DNA of 42,574 bases from contig JANXMQ010000234.1 in assembly GCA_025354565.1 (NCBI GenBank), positions 1-42,574 on the forward strand, written 5' to 3'. Below are positions 9,489 through 18,024 of the stretch, piece by piece (the stretch's first letter is position 1; each line of letters opens with the position of its first letter). The notes under the pieces were generated by a model that was not told where the DNA came from, ran no database searches, and saw only the letters and a program-made list of their open reading frames with translations. The DNA comes from Akkermansiaceae bacterium (GTDB taxonomy: Bacteria > Verrucomicrobiota > Verrucomicrobiia > Verrucomicrobiales > Akkermansiaceae). A program made the position numbers and the translations under genes.

Positions 9489-10936
9489 AATCACCGTCCA
9501 TCCGGCACGCGCTGCTGTTCCGATGTGGCGGCGGCGTGGGCGTGCTGTTGTGCTTCCTCTCGGTGTTGGTCTATTTGCTTGTTAGACACAGCCTGCACCG
9601 TGAAATCGACAAGGCAATCCGCCAGACCGCCGAGATGTTGGCAAACCAGGTGGAGCTTGAGAACTACAAGGTCACCTTCGAGTGGCAGGAGGGCCTAGCC
9701 AGCAGCGACGCAATGGTGCTTGAGGGACTCTTCCAGATCTGGGACGAACAAACCGGAGAAACGACGCGCGCTCCCGCCCTCAGGTCCGGTGACTTGCCCA
9801 AATTCGATGGCGGAAACAGCAAGCCTGATGTGAGAGACATCCATCTGCCCAACGGTGACCGTGGCCGTGCGTTAGGTCTGCGCATCCACCCCTTCGCCCT
9901 GCCCGAGGAAATGGAGCGGATGAGAATCAGCGGCAAGGTCATCGATCCGAAATCCCTCAGCTACACCTCGGTGGTCGCCAGGGACATCGAGCCGATGCAG
10001 CGCACCATGGAACATCTACGCTACATGCTGGCGAGTGGCACCTTGCTCACTCTCGCTCTAGGTTTCACCCTGATCAACCGCGTGATCCGCAGTTCACTCA
10101 AGCCGATTGGCGAACTGAAACGACAGATGGATGATCGTGCGGAACACCAACTCGATGCGAGACTCAATGTGCCGGGGGAACTACCGGTCGAGCTGGCTGG
10201 CCTGGCTGAAAATTTCGACGCGTTGCTCTCCCGCGTGGCGGCATTGCGTGAACGAGAACGCGATTTTCTCCGCCATGCCGCGCACGAGCTTCGTACCCCC
10301 ATCGCAGGGCTGCGGGCCACCACCGAGCTCGCCCTATCACAGGATCGCACGACAGGAGAATACCGCGAACACCTAACAGTCTGCCAGATTACGGCGATGG
10401 AGCTGGGAGAGCTGATCCAGCGGCTTTCCGCGCTTGCCCGCATCGGCCAGGCCGCCTCCCCCGTGGTGATGGAGCCGGTGGATGTCGGACCGGTCGTCAT
10501 GGAATGCACCGCGCGCTTCCAACAGCTCCGCAGGGAGCGCGGTCTGGAATTTAAAATGGAGTTCCCGCACGAGCCCCTCACCGCCTCCGCGGAGGGCACG
10601 CTCCTCCGCATCATCCTCAACAACCTGTTGGACAATGCCGTTTCCTACGCCACCCCCGGCGGGACGATCCGCATCCACGGCGGTTTTTGCGACGGGCAGG
10701 TGGAAATCCGGATTTCCAACCCGACGCCGAAGTTCCCCGACCCGCTGGACCGCCTTTTCGAACCGTTGTTCCGCCACGAACCGTCCCGCAGCGACGCCGG
10801 AGGTCACCTTGGCATCGGGCTGACGCTGAGTCTGGAAGCGGCCAGGGCCACGAACGCGACGTTACTGGCCCGCAGGACGGATGAGGGCTGCATCGAGTTC
10901 GTCCTGAAACTGGAGCGGGGATTCCATATCTCGTGA
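9485..10936 (+). CDS. Sensor histidine kinase (pair 1)
   Basis: A membrane sensor kinase of 483 aa starting at GTG. Membrane segments lie at about residues 10-33 and 180-198, enclosing a periplasmic sensor region of about 145 aa with no domain that I recognise. A HAMP linker (SSLKPIGELKRQMDDRAEHQ) leads into the dimerisation domain with the phospho-acceptor His267 (HAAHELRTPIAGLRATTELA). The ATPase domain has an N box (NNLLDNAVSYATPGG) and a G box (GHLGIGLTLSLEAARA). It should phosphorylate the regulator encoded just upstream. The architecture resembles QseC/PmrB-type kinases. The signal is unknown, but the PepSY-like protein encoded next is a plausible periplasmic modulator. Confidence 0.92.
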   Translation: MKSPSIRHALLFRCGGGVGVLLCFLSVLVYLLVRHSLHREIDKAIRQTAEMLANQVELENYKVTFEWQEGLASSDAMVLEGLFQIWDEQTGETTRAPALRSGDLPKFDGGNSKPDVRDIHLPNGDRGRALGLRIHPFALPEEMERMRISGKVIDPKSLSYTSVVARDIEPMQRTMEHLRYMLASGTLLTLALGFTLINRVIRSSLKPIGELKRQMDDRAEHQLDARLNVPGELPVELAGLAENFDALLSRVAALRERERDFLRHAAHELRTPIAGLRATTELALSQDRTTGEYREHLTVCQITAMELGELIQRLSALARIGQAASPVVMEPVDVGPVVMECTARFQQLRRERGLEFKMEFPHEPLTASAEGTLLRIILNNLLDNAVSYATPGGTIRIHGGFCDGQVEIRISNPTPKFPDPLDRLFEPLFRHEPSRSDAGGHLGIGLTLSLEAARATNATLLARRTDEGCIEFVLKLERGFHIS

Positions 10937-11074
10937 ATTCATGCGGTGACGGAGGAAAATCACATTTTTCCAATCGGTAATCCTAGCCTCATCTTCGTTT
11001 CCCATAGTGCTTTCGTCATCGGACGGGATTCGCCCGGCGGTGGCAACCACAAAACTAACAGAAATATTGCACTC

Positions 11075-11386
11075 ATGAAAAACGCACGAACCATCAGTAC
11101 CCTCGCCATCGCGCTAGCGCTCGGTGTCGGCACCGCCTTTGCCGAAGAGGAAAAGGACGACACTGTCGCCTTCGCCACGCTGCCCGCAGCCGTCCAGAAA
11201 ACCATCCAGGCGCAGGCGGACGCGAAAAGCGCCACCATCGGCGACGTCGAGAAGGAGGACGAAAACGGCAAGGTTTCCTACGAAGCCGAGATCGTCGCCA
11301 AGGACGGAGGAAAATTCGAAGTCGAAGTGGCCGAGGATGGAACCCTAGCCAAGGTCAAGGTGGACGACGACAAGGAAGAAAAGTAA
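11075..11386 (+). CDS. Small periplasmic PepSY-like protein
   Basis: A protein of 103 aa with a signal peptide (TISTLAIALALGVGTAFA) and a mature part rich in Asp, Glu and Lys. The segment LPAAVQKTIQAQADAKSATI, then GKVSYEAEIVAKDGGKFEVE, has the helix plus beta-hairpin pattern of PepSY-like proteins. Such proteins are often encoded beside two-component systems and are thought to modulate periplasmic sensing or bind metals. It lies between two regulator/kinase pairs on the same strand, 138 bases after the first kinase and about 65 before the second regulator, so co-transcription is likely. The start at 11075 precedes the signal peptide; an upstream in-frame extension is not protein-like. Confidence 0.75.
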   Translation: MKNARTISTLAIALALGVGTAFAEEEKDDTVAFATLPAAVQKTIQAQADAKSATIGDVEKEDENGKVSYEAEIVAKDGGKFEVEVAEDGTLAKVKVDDDKEEK

Positions 11387-11450
11387 CTTATATCCACGCG
11401 CTTGACGCCCCCAGGCCCACGACCGGAGCATGGCATGATGCCAGCCCCCG

Positions 11451-12161
11451 GTGGTGGGCCATTCGCCTTATCATCCCCTTTCCAGGCGATTGTTATTTGT
11501 CGAGGACTCGAAACGGCTGCAACAGGCCGTGGGCACTGCGCTGCGCCGCGCGGGCTTCGCCGTGGACGTCAGCGGCGACGGCACGGAAGGTCTGTGGCTG
11601 GCGGAAACCAACGAATACGACGCCATCGTGCTCGACATCATGCTGCCGGGCATCGACGGCCTCACGCTGCTCCGCCGCCTGCGCGAACGCGGGTGCAACA
11701 CCCACGTCCTTCTCCTAACGGCGCTGGACACCGTGTCCGACCGCGTGCAGGGACTGCATGCCGGAGCGGACGACTATCTGGTGAAACCCTTCGCGCTGGA
11801 GGAACTCCTCGCCCGCGTCCACGCACTGTGCCGCCGCGCTTACGATAGCAAACAGAGCCGCATCACCGTCGGTGATCTGGAAGTCGATACCGCCTCACGC
11901 ACGGTCACCCGCGCGGGCCATCCGCTCGCGTTGCAGGCGCGCGAATACGCGCTAACCGAATATCTGGCGCGACGCGCGGGCCACGTGGTTTCCCGCACGG
12001 AGATCGAAGCGCACATCTACGATGGCGATGCGGGCGTGATGAGCAACGTCGTCGATTCCGCGATCTGCGCCCTGCGCCGCAAGCTCCACACGGCCAATCC
12101 CGCGCCGCTCATCCACACCCGGCGCGGCCTCGGCTACATCATGACCACCTCTCCCTCATGA
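11451..12161 (+). CDS. OmpR-family response regulator (pair 2)
   Basis: A second response regulator with receiver (LLFVEDSKRL; phospho-acceptor Asp in AIVLDIMLPGIDG; DDYLVKPFALEELLARVHAL) and winged-helix output domain (ending RRGLGYIMTTS). The start is uncertain. The GTG at 11451 gives 236 aa with a 13-residue lead-in; a TTG at 11490 would begin exactly at the receiver fold. It overlaps its kinase by four bases (ATGA). It differs clearly in sequence from the first regulator, so this is not a recent duplicate. Its likely targets are envelope genes nearby or its own operon. Confidence 0.9.
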   Translation: MVGHSPYHPLSRRLLFVEDSKRLQQAVGTALRRAGFAVDVSGDGTEGLWLAETNEYDAIVLDIMLPGIDGLTLLRRLRERGCNTHVLLLTALDTVSDRVQGLHAGADDYLVKPFALEELLARVHALCRRAYDSKQSRITVGDLEVDTASRTVTRAGHPLALQAREYALTEYLARRAGHVVSRTEIEAHIYDGDAGVMSNVVDSAICALRRKLHTANPAPLIHTRRGLGYIMTTSPS

Positions 12162-13558
12162 AATCCATCCGCCGCAAGCTCACCCGGCAGCTCGTGATCG
12201 GCACGCTTCTCATCGCCGGCTGCGGGGGCGCGGCGGCCTACCTCACCATGCGCGCGGCGGTGCTGCGCGAGTTCGAGGAATCATTGTTAGGAAAAGCGCG
12301 GGCCGTATGCGCCCTCACCACAAGGGAGCGCAAGGGCCGCCCCCACCTCGAAGCGGAGGACGCCCGCCCTCTGGGATTCACCGGAGACGAGACCGGCCAT
12401 TTTTTCCAACTCCGGCTGCCTGATGGAAAAAACATCGCCCGTTCCGGCAGCGAACTGCCACGCCCGGAAAATCCCGGCAGCACACCGGAGTTCTGGAACA
12501 TCAAGCTTCCAGGCGGAGGCACCGGGCGCTCCGTGTCGTTCGCTTTCACACCGCGTGCGGAGGACGAGGATGACGATGAAAAACGCCCGGAGTCCGCTCA
12601 AGCTCTCGCCGTGATCATGGTGGCATCCTCGCGGCAATCGCTGGATGCCACACTCCACACGATGCTCGCCGCACTGGGACTCAGCACGGGCCTACTGATA
12701 GCGGGCGCATGGGTGCTTGTGCCACGGGTCCTGCGCCGCGGACTGCGGCCACTCGACGAGCTTGCCGACCGGGTGACCGGCATCACCGCAGATTCGCTGG
12801 CCACCCGTTTTCCCGAAACTGGAACGCCGTCCGAAATCGCGCCCATCACCCGCCGCCTGAACGATCTGTTGGAGCGGATTGGCGGCTCCTTTGAACGCGA
12901 ACGCCGCTTCAGTGCGGATCTCGCCCACGAGTTGCGCACGCCGCTCGCCGAGCTGCGCAGCCTGGCGGAACTGGCCCTCAAATGGCCCGATGCCCGCGCC
13001 ACCACCGCCGATGCCGACACGCTCGCCATCGCGCTCCGCATGGAGCACCTCGTCACCCGCCTGTTAGCCATCGCCCGTGCCGAGGGCGGCCACGCGAACA
13101 CGGCCTGCGAACGGATAGATATTGGGTCCGCCGTGCAAGCCGCGTGGCGTCCGTTCGCCGAAACCGCCGCCGCCAGGGCACTGCGCGTGGCTTTCGATCT
13201 GCCGCCCGATCTGGCAGTCGAAAGCGATCCCACGCTACTGCGTGAAATCCTCGCGAACCTCTTCTCCAACGCCGTGGACCACACTCCCGCAAGTGGCGAC
13301 GTGAAGGTCGCAGCCCATCTCGCTCCCGGCGCTTTCAGCCTGAGTGTGAGCAACACCGTGCTAGGCCTCGACTCCGCAGACGTGGAGAAAATGTTCGACC
13401 GCTTCTGGCGCAAGGAAGCCTCTCGTTCGGACGACGAACACGCAGGCCTAGGGCTCGCCCTCGCACGCAGTTATGCCCATGCGCTCGGCTGGGAACTGAA
13501 TGCGGCGCTCGACGACATCCCGCGCCTGACCTTCACGCTGGGCGGCCCGAATGCTTGA
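12158..13558 (+). CDS. Sensor histidine kinase (pair 2)
   Basis: A sensor kinase of 466 aa with membrane segments at about residues 12-32 and 166-188. The periplasmic part is about 130 aa and carries a very acidic stretch near its end (EDEDDDEKRPES), which might contact cations. A HAMP region (RRGLRPLDELADRVTGITAD) precedes the phospho-acceptor His257 (LAHELRTPLAELRSLAELAL). The ATPase domain has an N box (LANLFSNAVDHTPASG) and a G box (AGLGLALARSYAHALG). It is the cognate partner of the regulator that it overlaps. The acidic patch and the neighbouring PepSY-like gene fit metal or envelope-stress sensing, which is inference. Confidence 0.92.
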   Translation: MKSIRRKLTRQLVIGTLLIAGCGGAAAYLTMRAAVLREFEESLLGKARAVCALTTRERKGRPHLEAEDARPLGFTGDETGHFFQLRLPDGKNIARSGSELPRPENPGSTPEFWNIKLPGGGTGRSVSFAFTPRAEDEDDDEKRPESAQALAVIMVASSRQSLDATLHTMLAALGLSTGLLIAGAWVLVPRVLRRGLRPLDELADRVTGITADSLATRFPETGTPSEIAPITRRLNDLLERIGGSFERERRFSADLAHELRTPLAELRSLAELALKWPDARATTADADTLAIALRMEHLVTRLLAIARAEGGHANTACERIDIGSAVQAAWRPFAETAAARALRVAFDLPPDLAVESDPTLLREILANLFSNAVDHTPASGDVKVAAHLAPGAFSLSVSNTVLGLDSADVEKMFDRFWRKEASRSDDEHAGLGLALARSYAHALGWELNAALDDIPRLTFTLGGPNA

Positions 13559-13623
13559 ATTTTATCCGCCCCGTCATGTTGCGATCATCCTCCTTCTGCG
13601 AGATTCCATTCAACATCCACACC

Positions 13624-14787
13624 ATGAACCGAACCATTCTCATTTCTAGCGGAGCCGTCGTTTTGGCAACCCTTGCCTTCGTCGCCGGGCGGCTCAGTAT
13701 CACCGACGCCCCACCCGCCGCAGAAAAAACCACCGCTGCGCGGATTCAATCCACCCCACCCGGCCAAAGCTCTGAGAGCACGGGGGAAATCACCAAGACC
13801 TTGCGGCCTGCTACCGCCCCCGGTGAAAACGCGCAAGCATTGCTCAATCAACTGGCCAGCCTGTCCGTCACGGAGGGCTCCGCACGATCCGTGCGTCCCG
13901 TGCTGGTGCTGTTGGAACAGCTCTCCCGGATGGGCACCAAGGCACTGCCAGCCGTCCGCCAGTTCCTCGCATCCGGCAAGGACGTCACCTACGCCGCACC
14001 GGGTGGCAAACGCCTGCGCGAAGTGAAATCCTTCATGAACGCCGTGGTGCCGCTCTCGCTACGGACCGCTTTGTTCGATGTCATCGCCCAGTCCGGCGGC
14101 AAGGACTCCGAAACGATTCTTGCTGAAAATCTCGACCTCACCCGGCGCGGAATTGAGGTGGCCTATCTGTCGGAACTGCTCGAACAAATGGCTCCGGGAA
14201 ATTACCGGAACGCCACGGTTTCCACCGCCACCAAACTGCTCGCCAATGGCGACGCGGCGGACCGCAGCATTCTATTCGAAGTCATGAAGAGCTTGGGCGA
14301 CACCTCGTATGTCGCCACCGCCCAGCGCCAGGTCATCCAGCCCGATGGTCAGGTGGATCGGGAAGCGCTGCGCTATCTCCAGCAGGCCATGGGCCCACAA
14401 AGCCTGGATCTCGCGGCCCGGATGTATCAGGACCCGCGCTTGGTCGAGCCCGGAAGCAAGGAGCCGCTCGCCCGCGTGGCACTCTCCTGCGTCGGAGCAA
14501 ATCCGCAAGCCGTCGGTTTGTTCCACACCGCGGTCCTGGACCCATCGCTGCTTCCCGACCAGAAGCGGAATCTGGTAGAGGATCTGAATCAGGATGGCAT
14601 CAGCAACAGGAAAGCCCCGACTCGCGAAGATCTCCAGATCATCGCCAAACGCTACGAGCTTACCCAAGCGTATCTGCAACAAGACTATGTTCAAAATGAC
14701 AATCTCCTCAACGCAGCGTTCCATGAAGCCAACAAAGACCTGCGCAAGATGTTAGAGAAAGCGACCGCCGCCAATCCGGCTCCTTGA
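13624..14787 (+). CDS. Membrane-anchored or secreted alpha-helical protein of unknown function
   Basis: A protein of 387 aa starting at the ATG at 13624, where a hydrophobic segment (TILISSGAVVLATLAFVAGR) serves as signal or anchor. A Pro/Thr/Ser-rich linker follows, then about 300 residues of predicted helices arranged like degenerate HEAT-type repeats (LLEQLSRMGTKALPAVRQFL; LLEQMAPGNYRNATVSTATK). I do not recognise a named family; similar anchored helical-repeat proteins occur in Verrucomicrobiota. It follows the second kinase by 65 bases on the same strand and may belong to that operon. No catalytic motif is visible. Confidence 0.7.
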   Translation: MNRTILISSGAVVLATLAFVAGRLSITDAPPAAEKTTAARIQSTPPGQSSESTGEITKTLRPATAPGENAQALLNQLASLSVTEGSARSVRPVLVLLEQLSRMGTKALPAVRQFLASGKDVTYAAPGGKRLREVKSFMNAVVPLSLRTALFDVIAQSGGKDSETILAENLDLTRRGIEVAYLSELLEQMAPGNYRNATVSTATKLLANGDAADRSILFEVMKSLGDTSYVATAQRQVIQPDGQVDREALRYLQQAMGPQSLDLAARMYQDPRLVEPGSKEPLARVALSCVGANPQAVGLFHTAVLDPSLLPDQKRNLVEDLNQDGISNRKAPTREDLQIIAKRYELTQAYLQQDYVQNDNLLNAAFHEANKDLRKMLEKATAANPAP

Positions 14788-14820
14788 TGAAATTCTAACA
14801 CAGCCGGTTTTGCATCAAGG
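14782..14820. repeat. Inverted repeat CCTTGATG/CATCAAGG between convergent ends
   Basis: CCTTGATG at 14782-14789 pairs with CATCAAGG at 14813-14820. Each arm contains the last sense codon and stop (CCT TGA) of one of two convergent reading frames, so the symmetry may reflect a bidirectional terminator or chance. No T-run follows on either side. Confidence 0.3.
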
Positions 14821-14996
14821 TTTCACGGGTAGGGCGGGCTTCAGTTGTTGTATAAATGCTTTCTCCCCCTCCGCATAAACGATCCACACGGCATGGGTCT
14901 TCGGATCGACGGCAACGGAATGGCAGCCTTTCGCGATGGAGATCTCGCCAGCGGATTCGACTCCCGCTTCGGTCTCACGAAAAACGGTTCGACAAG
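14815..14996 (-). pseudogene. Tail relic of a beta-propeller (YncE-like) protein
   Basis: The minus strand encodes ISIAKGCHSVAVDPKTHAVW followed by IVYAEGEKAFIQQLKP, then a TGA whose complement is at 14815-14817. The HSVAVDPKTHAVWI pattern is a typical last blade of YncE/SMP-30-like beta-propellers. Only about 60 residues remain in frame before the match is lost, and no start or earlier blades are present, so this is a 3' remnant. It sits between the unknown helical protein and the COG4705 gene. Confidence 0.45.
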
Positions 14997-15032
14997 TGTT
15001 TCGGAACTATAATTGATGGCAATAAATCCGAC

Positions 15033-15872
15033 TCAGTGCGCTTTGCCCGCGCGCTGCGGCAAGGCGAAGATTAAAATACCCATCGCCACCAGTAGCACGA
15101 GGCTTGCCACCGGGCGGCTAAAGTCGAGCCCGCCTTTGGCTATCGGCTTGTCGAGGAAATCGCCCACCGTCGCGCCTAGGGGGCGCGTTAATATGAATGC
15201 CACCCAGAACAAGCCAGTGCGGGTGAAACTGGTAAAGCGATAGAGCAGCGCGACCACGGCGAGCATGGCCACAAACACCAGAGCCCCCAGGACATAGCCC
15301 GATTCCAGCCCCATGAAGGTCGATTCGCCAAAGCTGTCCGCCGTCCAATCCCCCAAAGCAGTACCCAACGTCTGAGAGAAAGTGATGGTAATCCAGTAGA
15401 ACCATTCCGCACGCGGCTCCTTGACGGTCTCAACGCTCACCGTCCCCATAGTCCGCTTCCAGATGAACAAAGTGCCGATCACACAAGCGAACAGCAGCAG
15501 CGAGCCGAGCAAATACGAGGAGGTCTGGTTCACATGGCCCAATTTGGTGAACAAGGATCGCGTGGCGAAATCCGCCAACGTCGTCCCGGCCGTAGTCGAG
15601 GCGATGATCGTCGCCCAATACAGCAACGGATGAAACTTGCTCGCTTTGATCTGCGCCATGATGAGCGCCACCAAAGGCACGGAAAAAATCGCGGTGCCAA
15701 TCAGATACCCCCAGCCAGTTGCATGCTCAGTGGTTTCGCCAAGCCAGCTCATACTGACGGAGTCGCCAGCGGTTTCGCCCAAAGTAGTGGCGAAAATCTT
15801 GATGATCCAAAATCCCAATGTGACGGCGGGGACTTTGGTGAGAGCGGCCTTGATATTATCGTTACTTATCAT
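15033..15872 (-). CDS. COG4705-family polytopic membrane protein
   Basis: An integral membrane protein of 279 aa with seven or eight hydrophobic segments. It carries four copies of a short motif ending in Gly/Ala-Asp near segment ends: TTLGETAGDSVS, TTAGTTLADFATRS, QTLGTALGDWTADS and RPLGATVGDFLDKP. The opening KVPAVTLGFWIIKIFATTLG is characteristic of COG4705, described as uncharacterised membrane-anchored proteins. The motif repetition suggests internal duplication, and the conserved Asp residues inside the membrane suggest transport or ion binding. It is followed on the same strand by genes for two predicted outer-membrane barrels. The function is unknown. Confidence 0.8.
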   Translation of the reverse strand: MISNDNIKAALTKVPAVTLGFWIIKIFATTLGETAGDSVSMSWLGETTEHATGWGYLIGTAIFSVPLVALIMAQIKASKFHPLLYWATIIASTTAGTTLADFATRSLFTKLGHVNQTSSYLLGSLLLFACVIGTLFIWKRTMGTVSVETVKEPRAEWFYWITITFSQTLGTALGDWTADSFGESTFMGLESGYVLGALVFVAMLAVVALLYRFTSFTRTGLFWVAFILTRPLGATVGDFLDKPIAKGGLDFSRPVASLVLLVAMGILIFALPQRAGKAH

Positions 15873-15896
15873 GTTATCGTGTTTTCTCTTATTTTG

Positions 15897-16634
15897 TTAA
15901 AAGTTTATCCCTAAGGCGATAAAGCTATGAAAACTCGCCGCGCCATCTGTATCGGCAAATGTCGGCCCCGCACTCATCATAATCCGAAAAGGCTCTTTTA
16001 AATTATAGATAAATCCCAATCCTAAACTGGTCGAACCGTCACCTCCCACGACATCGGCACCCTGGTGCTGAGCCTCGATGCCTACCAACAGTTTTTCGGA
16101 AAATTTGCGCGAAAGGTTAAACGCGCCGACCCAGTAGTCGCGGTTGCCGGATCCGGGATTAAGTGCATAGCCACCGCCGCCGAACATCACCCATTTGCCA
16201 ATTTCTTTCTGTGCCCAGATCGGAACAAATCCGGTGACATGCCCCGCCCCAAAACCGTTGCTGCCCGTCGGAATACTCATTCCGGGGAACACTGCGATCT
16301 GCACCCGCTCCGCTTCATCATTGAAAAATCGGTACTTCACCGAAGCCTTAATATCATCCGCGCCACTGCGCCAGCCACTCGAATCGTGCGAAAATGCCAT
16401 CGGCAGTCCAAGAGTTAATTGCACATCTTTGACCGGGCCATAGTTGACTTCGACTCCAGCCGTGCCCTCAAAATTCCCGCCACTGCCCCCCATTTCGAGC
16501 TGCGGGCCGTAAATCTCATAATGACCCGTCTCGGTCGGTTCAGGGTCGTCTGTCATGAATGGCGGACCAGCATGGCAGGGGCTGGTGAGGCCAGTGAGCA
16601 ATAGCGCGACAAAGAGTGTTAGCTTGCGATTCAT
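15897..16634 (-). CDS. Predicted outer-membrane beta-barrel (MetA/transporter-like)
   Basis: A protein of 245 aa with a signal peptide (KLTLFVALLLTGLTSPCHAG) directly followed by PPFMTDDPEPTETGHYEIY, a signature of the MetA-pathway-of-phenol-degradation-like outer-membrane family. Alternating amphipathic strands follow, for example VKDVQLTLGLPMAF and DDIKASVKYRFF, and the last residues (HSFIALGINF) end in aromatic Phe as barrels usually do. The start is at the ATG at 16634, right before the signal peptide. It lies upstream of the COG4705 gene on the same strand, separated by 24 bases, so the two are likely co-expressed. The name of the family should not be taken as evidence for phenol metabolism. 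Confidence 0.75.
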   Translation of the reverse strand: MNRKLTLFVALLLTGLTSPCHAGPPFMTDDPEPTETGHYEIYGPQLEMGGSGGNFEGTAGVEVNYGPVKDVQLTLGLPMAFSHDSSGWRSGADDIKASVKYRFFNDEAERVQIAVFPGMSIPTGSNGFGAGHVTGFVPIWAQKEIGKWVMFGGGGYALNPGSGNRDYWVGAFNLSRKFSEKLLVGIEAQHQGADVVGGDGSTSLGLGFIYNLKEPFRIMMSAGPTFADTDGAASFHSFIALGINF

Positions 16635-16760
16635 GGTGCGGCCTTGGTATAAGAAATAGACATGATCCTTGCATCTAAAAAATTGATCCAAACAACTCTT
16701 ATGGTTTTTATCAATCATGAGAGGAATCATTCTTTAAACACTCGATAGGCCTGTTTAGGT

Positions 16761-17510
16761 TCAGAACTCGATGTTGAAACCGGAGCGCAGCGTGAGCAAG
16801 CGATCGGTGCCATAACCGATGCTGGTTAGGATGTTGAAATGTTCGTTGATTTTGTATTCGCCGGCTATCGCTCCGGTGAAGGTGCCGTGTTCCCCTGGGG
16901 CAGGAGATGAGTTGCTGAAGATTTCCGCAAAAAGGGTGAGGTTTTCCGTTACGTCGCGTTGCACGGACAAGTCTAGGATCAATTGGTTTCTCAGCGGCAC
17001 GCCTTTCGGAGAGGTGACGAAGTCATAGCCAACGTTCGCGTTCCAAATCCAAGGCCCGATTTTTTTCCCAAGGATAATATAAGGCTGATAGTCGAATTCC
17101 CCGGTGCCGATGTTACGATTGGTCGCTGTGGGTACCTTGAGCTTGAAAGCCGCGAGCGCGGCGGGAATCCACGAATGCGGATCATCCAACACCATCATAT
17201 AGGAAGGCGTGATTTCCAGGTCGCCCACGCCGCTGACGGAGGGACCGCCCTTGGGTTTGTCCCATTCGTAGAAAAACGGCTCAATGAGGATCTCGGCACG
17301 GTCCATGATCGCATATTCAAACTGGTTGACTGTAAAATAGCCAAGACCACCGTCCTTATCCCTTTCCACCTGAAGGGCGGTGCTGAATAGCATGTCGCCC
17401 TTTTTACCAAGTTGGGCAGTCTCAGTTTCGAGAACTAGATCGGCGCGTGACTGGCTGATAGCAAGCAGGGAGAAGCCTGCGATAAAGATCGTATGACGGA
17501 ATGATTTCAT
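16761..17510 (-). CDS. Second predicted outer-membrane beta-barrel protein
   Basis: A protein of 249 aa with a signal peptide (HTIFIAGFSLLAISQSRA) and a strand-rich mature part: YAIMDRAEILIEPFFYEW, VSGVGDLEITPSYMMVLDD, GPWIWNANVGYDFVTSPKGV, and a terminal RSGFNIEF ending in Phe. It resembles the same transporter-like barrel group as its downstream neighbour but is not a close duplicate. The start at 17510 is set by the signal peptide; a longer frame upstream is not signal-like. There is no Shine-Dalgarno sequence. It is the first of three genes running left on the minus strand that could form one envelope operon. Confidence 0.72.
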   Translation of the reverse strand: MKSFRHTIFIAGFSLLAISQSRADLVLETETAQLGKKGDMLFSTALQVERDKDGGLGYFTVNQFEYAIMDRAEILIEPFFYEWDKPKGGPSVSGVGDLEITPSYMMVLDDPHSWIPAALAAFKLKVPTATNRNIGTGEFDYQPYIILGKKIGPWIWNANVGYDFVTSPKGVPLRNQLILDLSVQRDVTENLTLFAEIFSNSSPAPGEHGTFTGAIAGEYKINEHFNILTSIGYGTDRLLTLRSGFNIEF

Positions 17511-17685
17511 GGAGTGGGATATGCTTGGTGGTTGCGTTGTGGCCGATTGATTGATGGATAGCACCGCTTTGATGAGAGGAGTGTGAGAAACGGAAAAATC
17601 CACAGACCAACCTTCATTTCCCAATCGGCTGGGTCCTATTGCACAATACCGCCCGCACCCTTATGATAGCCACCGGGCCTATCCG

Positions 17686-17815
17686 CAAGCACGGATTACA
17701 CAGAGGACACGGATAAGAAGCAAGTTACGAAAGATGCGACACTCACCCTCCGGGTGATTACTTCAAATTCTTTAACTCATTCATTATCTGTGTTTATCTG
17801 CGTTATCTGTGGTTC
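17686..17815. repeat. Dispersed-type inverted repeat (CACGGAT...ATCTGTG arms)
   Basis: The left arm at 17689-17714 (CACGGATTACACAGAG and on) and the right arm at 17785-17812 (ATCTGTGTTTATCTGCGTTA and on) are imperfect reverse complements over about 25 bases, separated by about 70 bases. The arms resemble a CACGGAT/ACACAGAT repeat that I associate with many environmental genomes. It sits in the 514-base gap before the cyclophilin gene, between divergent genes. No open frame or RNA motif is apparent in the rest of the gap. Confidence 0.55.
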
Positions 17816-18024
17816 AATTTTCTTTTCTAGGGTTAAGGGAAACCGCAAGTTGGATTTGACGTGAGCGCATCAGTTGAGCAGGCCGCAAATGAAATCGGGC
17901 AGCGTTAAGCTTCCCCTAAAGGAGTTCCGCCTCGGTGACGCCGCGCCTCCGTGCGGGTCGTGATGAAATCTCCCCCATTCCTTGCGCTTGCGCTTCCGCG
18001 GTCCAGCCTCTAAGAAGCCGTCCG

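Noticed and set aside
11432..11442. Palindrome GGCATGATGCC before the second response regulator
   Set aside because: Short, unique as far as seen and not at a typical operator position; chance is likely.
15897..17510. Phenol-degradation role for the two barrel proteins
   Set aside because: The family name stems from one early member; no aromatic catabolism genes are nearby.
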